In this document: in pieces, positions 25,101-39,010 of the stretch | Layout of the letters: each line of letters opens with the position of its first letter | Numbering within the stretch: the stretch's first letter is position 1 | Assembly (NCBI RefSeq): GCF_033807715.1 | Contig: NC_084592.1 | Span: 23,383,501 to 23,447,500, forward strand | Direction: 5' to 3' | DNA: 64,000 nt | Source of the DNA: Cololabis saira | Lineage: Eukaryota > Chordata > Actinopteri > Beloniformes > Belonidae | Notes under the pieces: generated by a model | The model's database searches: none | What the model was told of the DNA's origin: nothing | Seen by the model: only the letters and a program-made list of their open reading frames with translations | Program-made: the position numbers and the translations under genes

Positions 25101-27720
25101 GAGGGGCAGCACGCAAGACTTCCCTCCACCGAAAGTGGCTAAGATTCATGGACAATTTGCAAAACTGAAAAGGGAATTTACTCAAACACCCCATTCAAGC
25201 GATGTTTGTGTGGTAAACTTTGACAATATTTTATCAGATAGTTAAAGTATAGAATAACAAAGAAGCCTGTGAATGAGTGGTAATATGAGAAACTCTGCAG
25301 CAGGATTGAGAGCCGTTGTAACTTAATCCCATCAGTCAAAAACATGCATGTAAGCATTAATAAGAACTATGCCATATGATTAGATGTAATGCTGATGTAA
25401 TCGGTGGTCAATTTATCAAACATTTTCTGAACTAATGGAGGAAGTGCTATGTTTATATGAAATACAGTGGGACCTTATTTTCAATTATCACTTTGACAGA
25501 GTAGCAAAAAGAATGTGAATGTGTTAGGAAAAAGACACAATGACTGATTTTGTTATGAATATGTTCAAAAAGGTCAAACAAACTCGCTGCATCAAAATCT
25601 GCTTAGTCAAATTTATTTTAGCTGGAATGCATCCTCGTCATTGCGCACATTTAACCAAACAACTAGATAGAAATTTTAAGCTTTTTAAATTTTAAAAAAA
25701 CATGAACTTTTTTTTTATATGTGGCTTGGCGTAACCTACTCGTCTCTGACACAGACACCGCAAACTTTAGATCAGCGTTTCATGATGCAGGTTCTAAGAA
25801 AGAAAGCCCTCATGCTGCAGTTGTTTTGCTCTGATCTATGTGCAGGTCAAAGTGGTAATTCCAGTTACTGAGGATCATAAAGATGTCAAAACGTAGACAC
25901 CCTGCTGTTACATTGCTTATTGTTTGCCGGGTTACCTGGCAGTTAGCCATTACACGTTGCTTTTGTGAGCGTGTGTCTGCTCAAAAGTCAACAGCCAAGT
26001 GTGCAAAACCCCAAAGCTCCAGCAAAAGCAGTGAAGCAGAAATACATCAGAACAGTGTTTTACATCCTGTCAGGAAAAAGAAAAAGTCTCACTAAATAAT
26101 GACAGAGTATAGGAAAACAACAATAAAAAAAGGCATGACACAAACTCAATCATAGCACATGTGTCTGCTTTGATTTCCAGTCTAATCTGAACATTAAACT
26201 ACAGTGTGGTTTCAGGCATAGTATACGATCACTGCGCAGCTATGCCCTCTGGAAACAATGTGGCAGGCTCAAACAGTTCTGCATAGGGTTTGTCTTGAAT
26301 AAATAAGCTACTTATTATGTTACTGATTATGTAACATTATATAACAGAACTCAGACAAATGTCATTATTAAAAACTAAATCTTGGTAGAAAGAAAGCATA
26401 ATGACATGAGCATTGGTACAGTGATTGTAAACTAAGCCAGTTTTGATAAAGCAATCCGGTATGACACAACGTGATTTTAGATATTGTCGATAGTCTTGAC
26501 ATACCCAATCAGTCTACAGTTCTTAACTTGAATAATTCAGACAATGGCTGCAGAGATGGCACTGATTGATGAGTGACAAAGTAGGCAGAAAAATAGAAAA
26601 TGCTGTCTATTGATGGTGCCCATCGGTCTGGAGAGGGTCATAAAACCACTTTCAAACAGTTAAGAGACAATCATTCCGCAGTATAAAGTGTGAAATATTC
26701 AAGAAAGTTGCTTAGAGTTGTATTGCAATGAACGTAATGTTTTTTGGAACAAAGTGGACACTCGTAGCCACAATGCCAGTGTTGAAGGAATGATGATTTG
26801 AACAGGCTTTACAGTCACATGATGAGAGAGGTTTGAAGAAAAAAACGACTGAAATATGGGGCAGGAATGCACATGGACCTCAATGAAGGAACATGGTAAC
26901 ATGTGGGATCATAAGTGTCCACTATATATGTATTTATATTTATCTAGTGTTGAAATAAGGATTGGGCTAAAAGATTTGATTAGACTCAGAAAAAACAGAA
27001 GTTTCCTTCTTGGATGTATATCATGACACCTGACATATTCATCAAATATGTCGCATAGATTTCAAAATTAATGACTAATACCAGGGTATGACCCAATTAC
27101 TCAAACACATGATGTGTGTAGACAGATCTGTCAAATGGATTTGGATGGAATGGATGGAAATGTATTGTAGGGGGTTACCTTTCTTCCTCTTTGTCATTTT
27201 CTTACATTGACTTGACCCACAACACACACAAACACACACCACCCACATTTTTTTAAATTTTCCCTCCTTTTTTTGCCCTTAAATAGCCACAACATAGAAG
27301 ATTTGGCCTTCCTGCAGTGAGAGGAGCAGTGTGATCTGGGGTGTATGCGTGTTTGTGTGTGTGTTGGCATGATATCAGCAGGTCTTTTGGCTGACCTACA
27401 CTCCCGTTTGACCAACCAGCTACTCATTAGCGCTGACCCGTAGTTGGCAGGTGTGGAGGTGGAAGGAAGGGTCATGACTTGAGTGGCAACTTGTTATATG
27501 TCTGCCTGGACAAAATAACTATGTAAGGGGACAGGGGCATGTGGAATGGACACCTGCCACACAATTTCATATAGGACGCTGGAATAAAAGCCCAAGAAGG
27601 CACCAGAAAAAAAGGAAGAGAAAAAGAAAACACACGTGCTACTGGACGCAAACAATAATCAACAACTGGATGCTGGGTATTCATCATAACAGCATAAGGA
27701 AAGCACAATCAAGTGTTCAT
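22110..27720. other. Unique AT-rich sequence, no gene seen
   Basis: I see neither mobile-element ends nor an exon with family similarity over about 5.6 kb. Chance frames stay under 95 codons. A (TAAA)n-like run lies near 23284-23304. Confidence 0.5.
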
Positions 27721-28173
27721 TTAAAGGAGACCTATTATGGCATTTAATGTATATTTTAAACAGGCCTTGAATGTCTTAAAACGAAAAGCTTGTTTTTTCT
27801 ACATAAATCAGAAATTCAGCCTGTGGGCCATGTCTCTCTTTTTACCGTTTCTAACCTCCTTCTCTATGGAGGATTGTGAGGGGAGGGGAGGCTCTGATAA
27901 TGAGGCTCTGTGCTGATTGGCTGCCTGAATGACACATAGCAGGGGAGGGCACAAAGCTGCGAAGAGCCGGCTGCGTACACAAAGCGTGTCCCATGCGATG
28001 CGATCGAACTTCAGTGACAAAATCAATTCCATTGCTTTATTTTCTATTGGACTGTCCTAACTGGCCGCGAGTTTAACGGTTTCAGTGTGGACAGAGAGCG
28101 TACGATGTCACGCAGCTCGACCCGATAGTCGGACGCTCACATGCATTTATGACACGGTGTAAACGGATCTTAA

Positions 28174-28260
28174 AGCCTGAATTACGGTTCTGCGTTAAAT
28201 CGATGCATACCCTACGCCGTAGGCTCTGCGTTGGTGTAACGCGGAACCATAAATCAGCCT
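28174..28260. mobile_element. TTA-type MITE, copy 3
   Basis: AGCCTGAATTACGGTTCTGC and GCGGAACCATAAATCAGCCT form the inverted ends, with a CCTACGCCGTAGG palindrome between. The flanks are TAA and TTA. At 87 bp it is the shortest complete-looking copy in the window and lies inside the TTAA element. Confidence 0.75.
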
Positions 28261-29279
28261 TTATTTACCTGAAGGGGGAACGTGTCACCTCGTCTTCACA
28301 CTAATTCACACAGGAAGATTTAATTGAATTCTAAACAGGTACACCACAGTTATTTACTCCGATTCCTCATTTCATTTCTTATGTTACAAGACTGTAAAGA
28401 AACACTGAATTTTCACAAATGGCAACTTTATTGTTAAAAAAAATAAAATAAACATAAGTTGTATATAAATAACATTTATGCACTATTGCTGGCTCAAGGA
28501 AGGACCGTGCATCTTCTGAAGGTGTCGTTGAACAGCTTCAGGTGCTCCGTAACACCGGAGCTAAGCTAAATACTTAGCCCATGCAAAGATCCTACTTACG
28601 TAAACAAATATAAATAACATAAAAAATTAACGTCACTTACCGCTGACTCGTGTGCAGTTGCCGGGTCCGTACTGTTGGTACTGATCCTTTTATGAGGGTA
28701 ATGCCCAATCTCAATACTCCCCCTACTTTTCTTCACTCGCCCTTCTTTTCTCCACTCGCCCTTCTTTTCTTCCCTAACCCCTAAAAAAGAAGGGGGAGAT
28801 TTTAGGGCACTTGAAATCTAGGGCACTTGGCCCAGGTGGCTGTCCCATTTCTCCTACTCCCCCTCGGTTTCATCCCTACCCTGATCAGGAAGCAGAGAGC
28901 CAAAAGCTGTTTTAATTTCAGCTGTAGCGCTGTTAATATGCCACTTTGTTAAGTTTTAATATTTTTTCAGGCGTAAAAGTAACCTTTTAAGATCCCCAGT
29001 CTGGGCTCAGTTTATCCAAATAACGCCTGTTAAGAAAATTTGACTTGACGTTTTCGCAAATGAGAAGAGCCGCCGGCCCCGGGGAGCAGCAGCAGCTCAC
29101 AGCCCGAGAACAGACGTGATCGTCGGGTCAAGCTGCTCTCCCGGGACGCAGCTCTGTTGAGAATTACGCTGGCTGAAATAAATAATTTAGGAAGATGTTG
29201 GTTTAATAGATGAAATCTAACAGTTGTAGCTACGCCTGTTAAGAAATTTGCTCCGAAAATTTTTAGATTTCTGCCTGCC

Positions 29280-29398
29280 GGCTCCGGACCTTATGGGTCC
29301 GTGTTAAATCGACGCAGTGCCTACGGCATAGCGTACGGCGTACCGCGCGCGTCGCCGCGTAACCTGCGTCGATTTAACGCAGAACCATAAAACAGCTC
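29280..29398. mobile_element. TTA-type MITE, copy 4 (diverged ends)
   Basis: GTTAAATCGACGCAG and CTGCGTCGATTTAACGCAG face each other around a CCTACGGCATAGCGTACGGC core. The outermost bases differ from the other copies, so the ends are approximate. Confidence 0.6.
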
Positions 29399-29616
29399 CG
29401 CTATCTTCACTTCAGCTTTATCTGAAAGTGTGTAAATTACCCAGATAACAGCTTTGTGGTTTCTGAAAACTATTATATCAGAAACATCCAAAACAAATCT
29501 GACGAATCACAGGATTATTTCTCTCTATTTCCCGCAAAAAAATGCTTGCTCCCTTGGTCACAATCTTAGACGAGTCTGCCTGTTTGCCCTCGGTCGGCGA
29601 GTCAAATTGACGCAGA

Positions 29617-29775
29617 GCCTACGGCGTAGGTTACGTAGCCTACAGCGTAGGTTACGTAGCCTATGGCGTAGTTTACGTAGCCTACGGCGTAGGTTACGTA
29701 GCCTACAGCGTAGGTTACGTAGCCTATGGCGTAGTTTACGTAGCCTACGGCGTAGGTTACGTAGCCTACGGCGTA
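29617..29775. repeat. 21-bp minisatellite with 63-bp higher-order unit
   Basis: Seven complete 21-bp units based on GGTTACGTAGCCTACGGCGTA start at 29629, after a partial unit at 29617-29628. Three variants (A, B, C) occur in the order A-B-C-A-B-C, so the 63 bp at 29629-29691 are repeated identically at 29692-29754. The unit carries TACGTA and CCTACGGCGTAGG palindromes, the latter being the core of the nearby MITE family. The unit length is a multiple of three, so both strands give long Arg/Leu-rich frames; these are artefacts. Flanks with GACGCAGAG on the left and AACAGCCTTTA on the right suggest the array arose inside a MITE copy. Confidence 0.92.
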
Positions 29776-29900
29776 ACCTAACAGCCTTTACTCCAGCGCG
29801 ATCTTCGCGAACAACGGACAAAAAAACGATTATGTACATTCACTGAGTGAATATTATGAAAGTAAAATATATATTTCTCGCTAGAAATATAATCAACCAA

Positions 29901-30079
29901 GGGGGCACGGTGGCCCAGCAGGTAGTGCAGCCGTCTCACAGCAAGAAGGTCCTGGGTTCGATTCCCGCCGGGGATGCTGTGGGTGCTGAAGTGCGTGTTA
30001 GTTCCCCCATGACTTCAGTGCCCACACCCTGGGTGGGGTTGGCGAAAGGATCTTTCTGTGTGGAGTTTGCATGTTCTCC
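29901..30079 (+). mobile_element. tRNA-headed SINE-like element, truncated
   Basis: The head has a perfect RNA polymerase III A box (TGGCCCAGCAGG, 29911-29922) and B box (GGTTCGATTCC, 29955-29965), spaced as in tRNA-derived promoters. It is followed, after an internal insert of about 85 bases, by CTTTCTGTGTGGAGTTTGC and ATGTTCTCC. These are the order and words of the abundant teleost GGCACGGTGGC repeat family. It stops at 30079, losing the rest of the body and the GGATGG tail. It cannot be a working tRNA gene: no acceptor stem pairing was seen. Confidence 0.75.
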
Positions 30080-30863
30080 TTTTTAGGGGGAGGAATCAAA
30101 ACGAGGGTGAGGGGGAGTATTAGGACGCACCCTAGGTGTCGATGCAAAACCTAATTTTTACTGTCCCTCGCTGTGGAAACAGACACCGCTTCGGAACAAT
30201 GGCGGAAGCTCCGGCTGGTGGAGTTAGTTGTGGGCGTGGTTTCAGCAGCCGAGGCCGACCTATGGAAATCTGAACGGCTCGTAGAAGTCACATGACACTG
30301 GAAGATTCAGCCGGGCAGGGTGTACAGACCCTGCAGAATTTGGTAGCTTTCTTCCTTCTCTGAGTTGACAGGGTGAGGGGAGACCACTTTATATATGTTA
30401 AAGCAAGAATAAAACATGTTTTTCATAATAGCTCCCCTTTAAAAGGAACTATTATTATATTTGCTTGATTTTTGCCTCACCATACATTATTCTTTTATTT
30501 GTGTTATTATGAATTGGTTGCTGGTTAAGTGCAGCTTTTATCAGCTTTGAGCAAAATGTTTTATCTTGATGGAAAAATTGCATCTTTAATATGTGTATAC
30601 TGTATACATTGAAAATACTGTCTTTTACATCACCTTGAAGTAGGGCTGGGCGATATGGCAAAAAAAGTGATCACGATTTTTTTTCCCATATTGAACGATC
30701 TCGATTTTTAATCACGATTTTTTTTAAATCAGAAGATCCCCCCTCCCTTCTGGAATAAAATAGAAAGAAACCAGAGATTAGTTTTTTTTTTATTAACAAA
30801 TAAAGCAAATAGCATGTTTTAACAAGAATCCAGAATGCTACCAGTGGTACCCACCGAAAAAAC

Positions 30864-30960
30864 TAGGGATGCACCAAAATGAAAATTTGAGGACGAAACT
30901 GAAGCGGAATAAAATTTAAAGACTTGGCTGAATACTGAGTACTGAATTGCCTACGGAATG
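30864..30960 (+). mobile_element. Solo hAT left end
   Basis: It begins TAGGGATGCACCAAAATGAA and continues with GAAACTGAAGCGGAATAAAA, a recognisable hAT terminus type. No right end or target duplication was found inside the host hAT, so it is a fragment. Confidence 0.45.
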
Positions 30961-31303
30961 CGGTTGTTCACAGTTTTTCATTTATTTTGCCATTTTTTTC
31001 ACAATTGCATAGATAAAATTGCAATGACATTATTAAAAACAAAAACAGTAAACTGATATGAGTTGAGCCACTGTCAAGCAGCTGGCGATGCGGTTGCTTA
31101 AATTGACCAACAGGTGGCTCTCTAACATCACAGATTGTGTACTGTGCGTGACTCTGACGCTGGTTAGTAATTAAGGAGTTAAAACTCACTCGCCACTTAG
31201 GGGACTCAGTAGGCAGCAGAAACGGCAGTTTTATTACATTTATTAACTGTAGTACCGCTATTATGAGAGGTTATTTCTCACAGTATTAGCCTAAAGGGAC
31301 TTA

Positions 31304-31350
31304 AGGCTGATTTATGGTCCCGCGTTACACCAACGCAGAGCCTACGGCGT
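31304..31350. mobile_element. TTA-type MITE, broken copy 5
   Basis: TTA is followed by AGGCTGATTTATGGTCCCGC and runs to CCTACGGCGT, where similarity stops. The right half is missing. It lies inside the hAT at 30641-31970. Confidence 0.65.
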
Positions 31351-31970
31351 CATCTGGTGAGCTCTGCTTGTTTCCTCCGCGTTCCGACACAATCACTCCG
31401 CTGAGCGCGCACACACGCACGCACGCACACACCCATGTCGGGGCCGCGGAGTTTCTGAAGTCGGCGGTGATCAGAGTAATTTGTGGTACAAGCAGAGCGA
31501 ATCACAACTTTAATGAGTGCGGTTCGAATATACAATACATCCATCACGAAGGGCATTTTGTGAATCCATCACACCCTTCTCCTGTACGCTCGGAAGAAGT
31601 TGTCCGGCGAAATAAATAAATAAATAACCGCTAACCGTGAGTCCCGGTCGGCTCGAAGCTAAGCTAACGCTAGCCTGCGGTTGTTGTCTTGTAGTTTTAT
31701 TCTCTCTGGTCACGCTTGCTCCCACCAGTGCAGGGGAGGCAGATGTGACTACTTTACTGCCTATGGTCATGCAACTTGCCGCGGCATGTCATTCATGATC
31801 AATGAATGCAGACAGCGCGGTGCCAGGAAAGCGGGTTGTGATTGGTTGTCGTGCACTTTGCTGCAGCATGTTTTGCACGTGATCGAGAAAGTAGACCCAC
31901 AGCTGATCACCGTGATCGAACTTAATTTGATCGCAATCACAAATCGAGATCGTATAATCGCCCAGCCCTA

Positions 31971-33480
31971 CCTTGAAGTGATTTACACAGGAGTAGTTAT
32001 ACAGTATGTAGTTTAAACATTTCTTAAACCCATTCTTTGTCCATTCTAGCGGTGAATTCATTTACCTAACGTACTTTACCATAAACAATAATTTAATGTA
32101 CGTTTTTTGCCTTGTATTATTATTGATTAAATTATTGATAAACAGTTAGCAAAAAGGAAATTATTTAAATGCTATCTCAAATCTGTGTGGAATTTTTAGA
32201 AACTTTAAAATGCTTAATATTATTTTTTTCAGTTTTTTCATGCTGCCTCTTCTAAGATAAAAACGAACTATTTATGATATTAGCATACTCACATTTTTGT
32301 TTGAAACTCATAAACGAGACCGGAAACCCTATCAAAGAATCACAGAATATCAAAGAAGTACTTCACGGTAGGGCTGTGTAAGAACCTGACGATAGGATAC
32401 GCATCCCAATACATGTGTCCCGATCTGATACGTACCCCGATACGTGTATCACAGTACAATACCCATTGTAACATTGTGATATATCAAAATATTTTACTTT
32501 GTTAATGTGAAAAACATGAGTTGCTGTAAACGTACACTGGAGGATACTGATCAGAAGATAAGAGTCAAAATGTAGTTTTTAAACAACTGCTCCGTTTTAT
32601 TTGCATATGTGCTTTGTAGATCAAGTGGAAAAAAAAAAGACTTTGCAAACATATTGCAGAAGTTCTACATCACACTTGCTGGACACACATATTTTCTATT
32701 ACTGTTTTCAGAGAAATGCTTTTTTTTTTAATAATGTCTGAATACGTCCATGAAACGCAGATTTGTAAACATGTATTTATTTAGTTTAACCTGGTTGTGA
32801 AAGATGGGATATGAAGAGAAGTATTAGTGTAATGTAAAAACATTTTTTTTCATCACTGATCGAGTGTTCAGCAAGCTGCCAGAAGATTAAACCACACAGT
32901 TAACCTTTTTGCTTACTTTGGAAAATTATTTTAATCATACATTATACATAATGTTTTAAGAATTTAGCATATGTGCTTTCAAAAGAGTTGCATGAGTCAG
33001 AAATAGAAAAAAAAAATCGATCACTGCTGGGAAACAGGATCACAGATGTGGAGCGTTGTTGAACTATAGTTAATAAAACCCCAAATCTGACAAAGTTCAG
33101 ACGGTGAAGAGGATGAGAAAAAGAAAATGCAGTGATTTATAGATTTATTTATAGGGAAATCTATTAGTTGCTGAATGGTTGCTCTGAATCGGGGTAATTG
33201 ATCGTGGTCCCTCCAGATACTGTTGTCCCTCCAGATACTGTGGAGCTTTTTACAAGTCCCAGTCCCAGAGGCGACCGTCCGCTCTGCTGCGCTAAAAACA
33301 CACTTCAAATCTATTTTGGTACTGGACTGAAGCTAAGCCGCGTCAATTTACACCCAGGAGATTGACCTGGCAGGAGGTCAGGCACGAGCTGCATAGAGAG
33401 TGGATTTTCAAAATAAAACACCTTGAGCAAACTGAGTTGCACGTTGATGTTATATAAGCCTCTGGAACCTGAGGCTAAAC
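31971..33480. other. hAT-end fragment then mostly unclassified sequence
   Basis: Apart from a hAT left end at 32369 (next entry), I see no gene. An 18-bp unit containing CCCTCCAGATACTGT is repeated in tandem near 33208-33241. Poly-A/T runs occur near 32624, 32720 and 33010. Confidence 0.45.
32369..32500 (+). mobile_element. hAT left end, right end not found
   Basis: TAGGGCTGTGTAAGAACC is followed by CGATAGGATACGCATCCCAA and several GATACG words, the subterminal pattern of a common fish hAT type. No partner terminus or CTTCACGG duplication was found downstream, so its extent is unknown. Confidence 0.5.
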
Positions 33481-33559
33481 AGTTCAGAAGCTTTTAGAGG
33501 AGACGCCACCTTTGAGGCTATTCTTCTAGATATCTTTTCTTTCTAGATTTCTTCCCAGC

Positions 33560-33827
33560 AGGTGTTTCTGATCCGTTGTTGTTCCCTCTTTCCTGTCCTT
33601 TCCACCCCTGACCAGTCGAGGCAGACAGCCGCCCATCCTCAGTCTGGTTCTGCCAGAGGTTTCTTCCTGTTAAAGGGGAGGTTTTCCTTTCAGCAGTCGC
33701 CTGGTGCTTCCTCAGGACAGCAGATTGTATCGAAGAATGGTTTTAGCAAAGCAATGATACATGCAGTTATTTGGCTTTTCATTAATGATTTATTGCTATA
33801 TGTAAATAAAACTGAATTGAACTGACT
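33560..33827 (+). mobile_element. LINE-type 3' tail ending in AAACTGAATTGAACTGA
   Basis: The words TCTGGTTCTGCCAGAGG, TTTCTTCCTGTTAAAGGGGA and the closing ATAAAACTGAATTGAACTGA are the characteristic 3' end of an abundant teleost non-LTR retroposon. The 5' extent is not resolved. The 87-codon frame here is incidental. An antisense relative of the same tail lies at 55552-55620. Confidence 0.6.
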
Positions 33828-33830
33828 TCT

Positions 33831-37944
<4,114 letters not shown>

Positions 37945-37986
37945 CAAAACAAAAACATCTTTCATCGTATTTGTAGAATGACACGT

Positions 37987-38046
37987 GAAGAACATGAAAA
38001 CTCCAGCTAAGAGGTGGGGGGTGTGCTAACCACCATACCACCCTGC
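37987..38046 (-). mobile_element. Antisense remnant of tRNA-headed SINE-like family
   Basis: Read on the minus strand it starts GCAGGGTGGTATGGTGGTTA, the tRNA-like head with an A-box-like TGGTATGGTGG. It then jumps to AGCTGGAGTTTTCATGTTCT, the body words seen after the B box in the copy at 29901. The B-box region is deleted. It abuts the TTAA MITE starting at 38056. Confidence 0.55.
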
Positions 38047-38055
38047 AGTCCTTAA

Positions 38056-38526
38056 AGGAGCCGTCTGTAAGAAATGGCCAAAACTGGTACTGCAGTCACT
38101 TTCAAAATATTGTTGAGCGGCGTGTACCCTCCCCCTCCTCCCCCCGACCAGAGGTTGCCAGGTAGGCTGCAGAATGCAGCAGGAACGTAGGCTGCCATGG
38201 CTGCCATAATTAGAGCCGAGCTGGCAACCCGGATGCCGAAACAATACTGACTTGGTGATTGGGAGATAGGTGGAGGGTGGAGCTTCAGAAACAATACTAA
38301 CTTGGTGATTGGGAGATAGGTGGAGGGTGGAGCTTCAGGCCAAAACAAAAAATGACAACATAAACATCAGTTGAGGGCTGCAACTCCTCTTTTTAAACTG
38401 GAATATCCTGGCTTGAGTGCTGTTGTCAGTGACATAAGTATTTGAAATGAACATGATTTTTAAATGTCTGTTGACATATCGGGGTCATTTTGATTTGTTT
38501 TATTATTGCTCTTACATACAGCTCCT
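38056..38526. mobile_element. TTAA-flanked MITE (471 bp)
   Basis: The ends AGGAGCCGTCTGTAAG and CTTACATACAGCTCCT are inverted repeats, each bordered by TTAA (38052-38055 and 38527-38530). This is the piggyBac/Kolobok type of target. It carries a 50-bp tandem duplication (38238-38287 and 38288-38337, differing at one base). No transposase is encoded; the roughly 98-codon minus-strand frame is not a recognised protein. Confidence 0.85.
38238..38337. repeat. 50-bp unit in two tandem copies
   Basis: Both units start GAAACAATACT and end GGAGGGTGGAGCTTCA. They differ by one base (TGACTT against TAACTT), so the duplication is recent compared with the element itself. Confidence 0.93.
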
Positions 38527-38537
38527 TTAAATAATAA

Positions 38538-39010
38538 GGCCACGTTTACACATAGATTTCATTTTTTTTTTTCGTATTTACAAAAACAGATATTTCCCCC
38601 TCTACGTTTTGAAAAATACCATCAATTATATCAGATCGTTTTCAAAATCTCTTCATTTACATGAAGCCACATACATACTCTGTTAAAAGGTGCTATGAGC
38701 AGCCAAACCTACAGGTGGCAGTGTAACAGGAAGCATAAAGTCATACTAGCCAATCGGAATCCTGGAAAAAAACATCAACAAATGACACGAGTAACTACAG
38801 TAGCCAAACAAATTGTAAACACAGGTCGCACACATGGCGCTGGTGACGTTTCTGTCGCATAATGTGACGTTCTGAAGCCTAAATGTCCGTTTCCCCCTGT
38901 TTACAAGCAAACGTGAAGACAGAGTTTTTGCAAATCTCCACTTTGGCGGAGTTTTCAGAAATGATTGTTTTTGGTGACTTTGAGCTTCGTTTTCGTGTAA
39001 ACGAACGGCC
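38538..39010. mobile_element. MITE with GGCC...GTTTACAC ends (473 bp)
   Basis: The left end GGCCACGTTTACAC pairs with the right end GTGTAAACGAACGGCC, with a 2-bp offset. The flanks are TAA and AAA, so the target duplication is uncertain. The inside has CGTTTTGAAAAATACC and CGTTTTCGTGTAAACG words repeated in opposite orientation. It begins only 7 bp after the TTAA of the previous MITE. Confidence 0.55.

Larger units (their letters stand above)
28702..30125. mobile_element. Inner element with TACTCCCCCT-type ends (tentative)
   Basis: Near 28702-28730 the sequence reads CCCAATCTCAATACTCCCCC, and near 30105-30125 it reads GAGGGGGAGTATTAGGACG, its approximate reverse complement. Such GTCCCAAT...ACTCCC termini are familiar from fish DNA transposons. 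The boundaries and target duplication are not resolved. Confidence 0.4.
27725..30438. mobile_element. Composite TTAA-flanked transposon (about 2.7 kb)
   Basis: The left end AGGAGACCTATTATG and right end CATAATAGCTCCCCT are inverted repeats. Each is flanked by TTAA (27721-27724 and 30439-30442). TTAA duplications are made by piggyBac- and Kolobok-type transposases; I cannot tell which. No transposase frame remains. The interior is crowded: TTA-type MITE copies at 28174-28260 and 29280-29398, a 21-bp array at 29617-29775, a tRNA-headed SINE at 29901-30079, and a further pair of roughly inverted ends near 28702 (CCCAATCTCAATACTCCCCC) and 30125 (GGGGGAGTATTAGGACG). The last pair suggests another, inner transposon. 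Confidence 0.7.
30641..31970. mobile_element. Non-autonomous hAT transposon (1,330 bp)
   Basis: The ends TAGGGCTGGGCGAT and ATCGCCCAGCCCTA (approximately; the right end reads TAATCGCCCAGCCCTA) are inverted repeats. They are flanked by a perfect 8-bp duplication CCTTGAAG (30633-30640 and 31971-31978). Subterminal repeats of the ATCACGATTTTT/AAATCGAGATCG type occur at both ends. The interior includes a second hAT left end (30864), part of a TTA-type MITE (31304-31350) and GC-rich sequence with AAGCTAAGCTAACGCTAGC. The frames of up to 111 codons inside lack transposase motifs. Confidence 0.92.

Noticed and set aside
29617..29775. CRISPR-like direct repeats
   Set aside because: Units are contiguous with no unique spacers, and the context is a vertebrate genome; it is a minisatellite.
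29454..29846. Arg/Leu-rich 130-codon frame and its 93-codon antisense partner
   Set aside because: Produced by the 21-bp minisatellite, whose unit length is a multiple of three; no start context or homology.
31681..32016. 111-codon frame that crosses the right end of a hAT
   Set aside because: It runs across the transposon boundary and target duplication, so it cannot be an ancestral gene.
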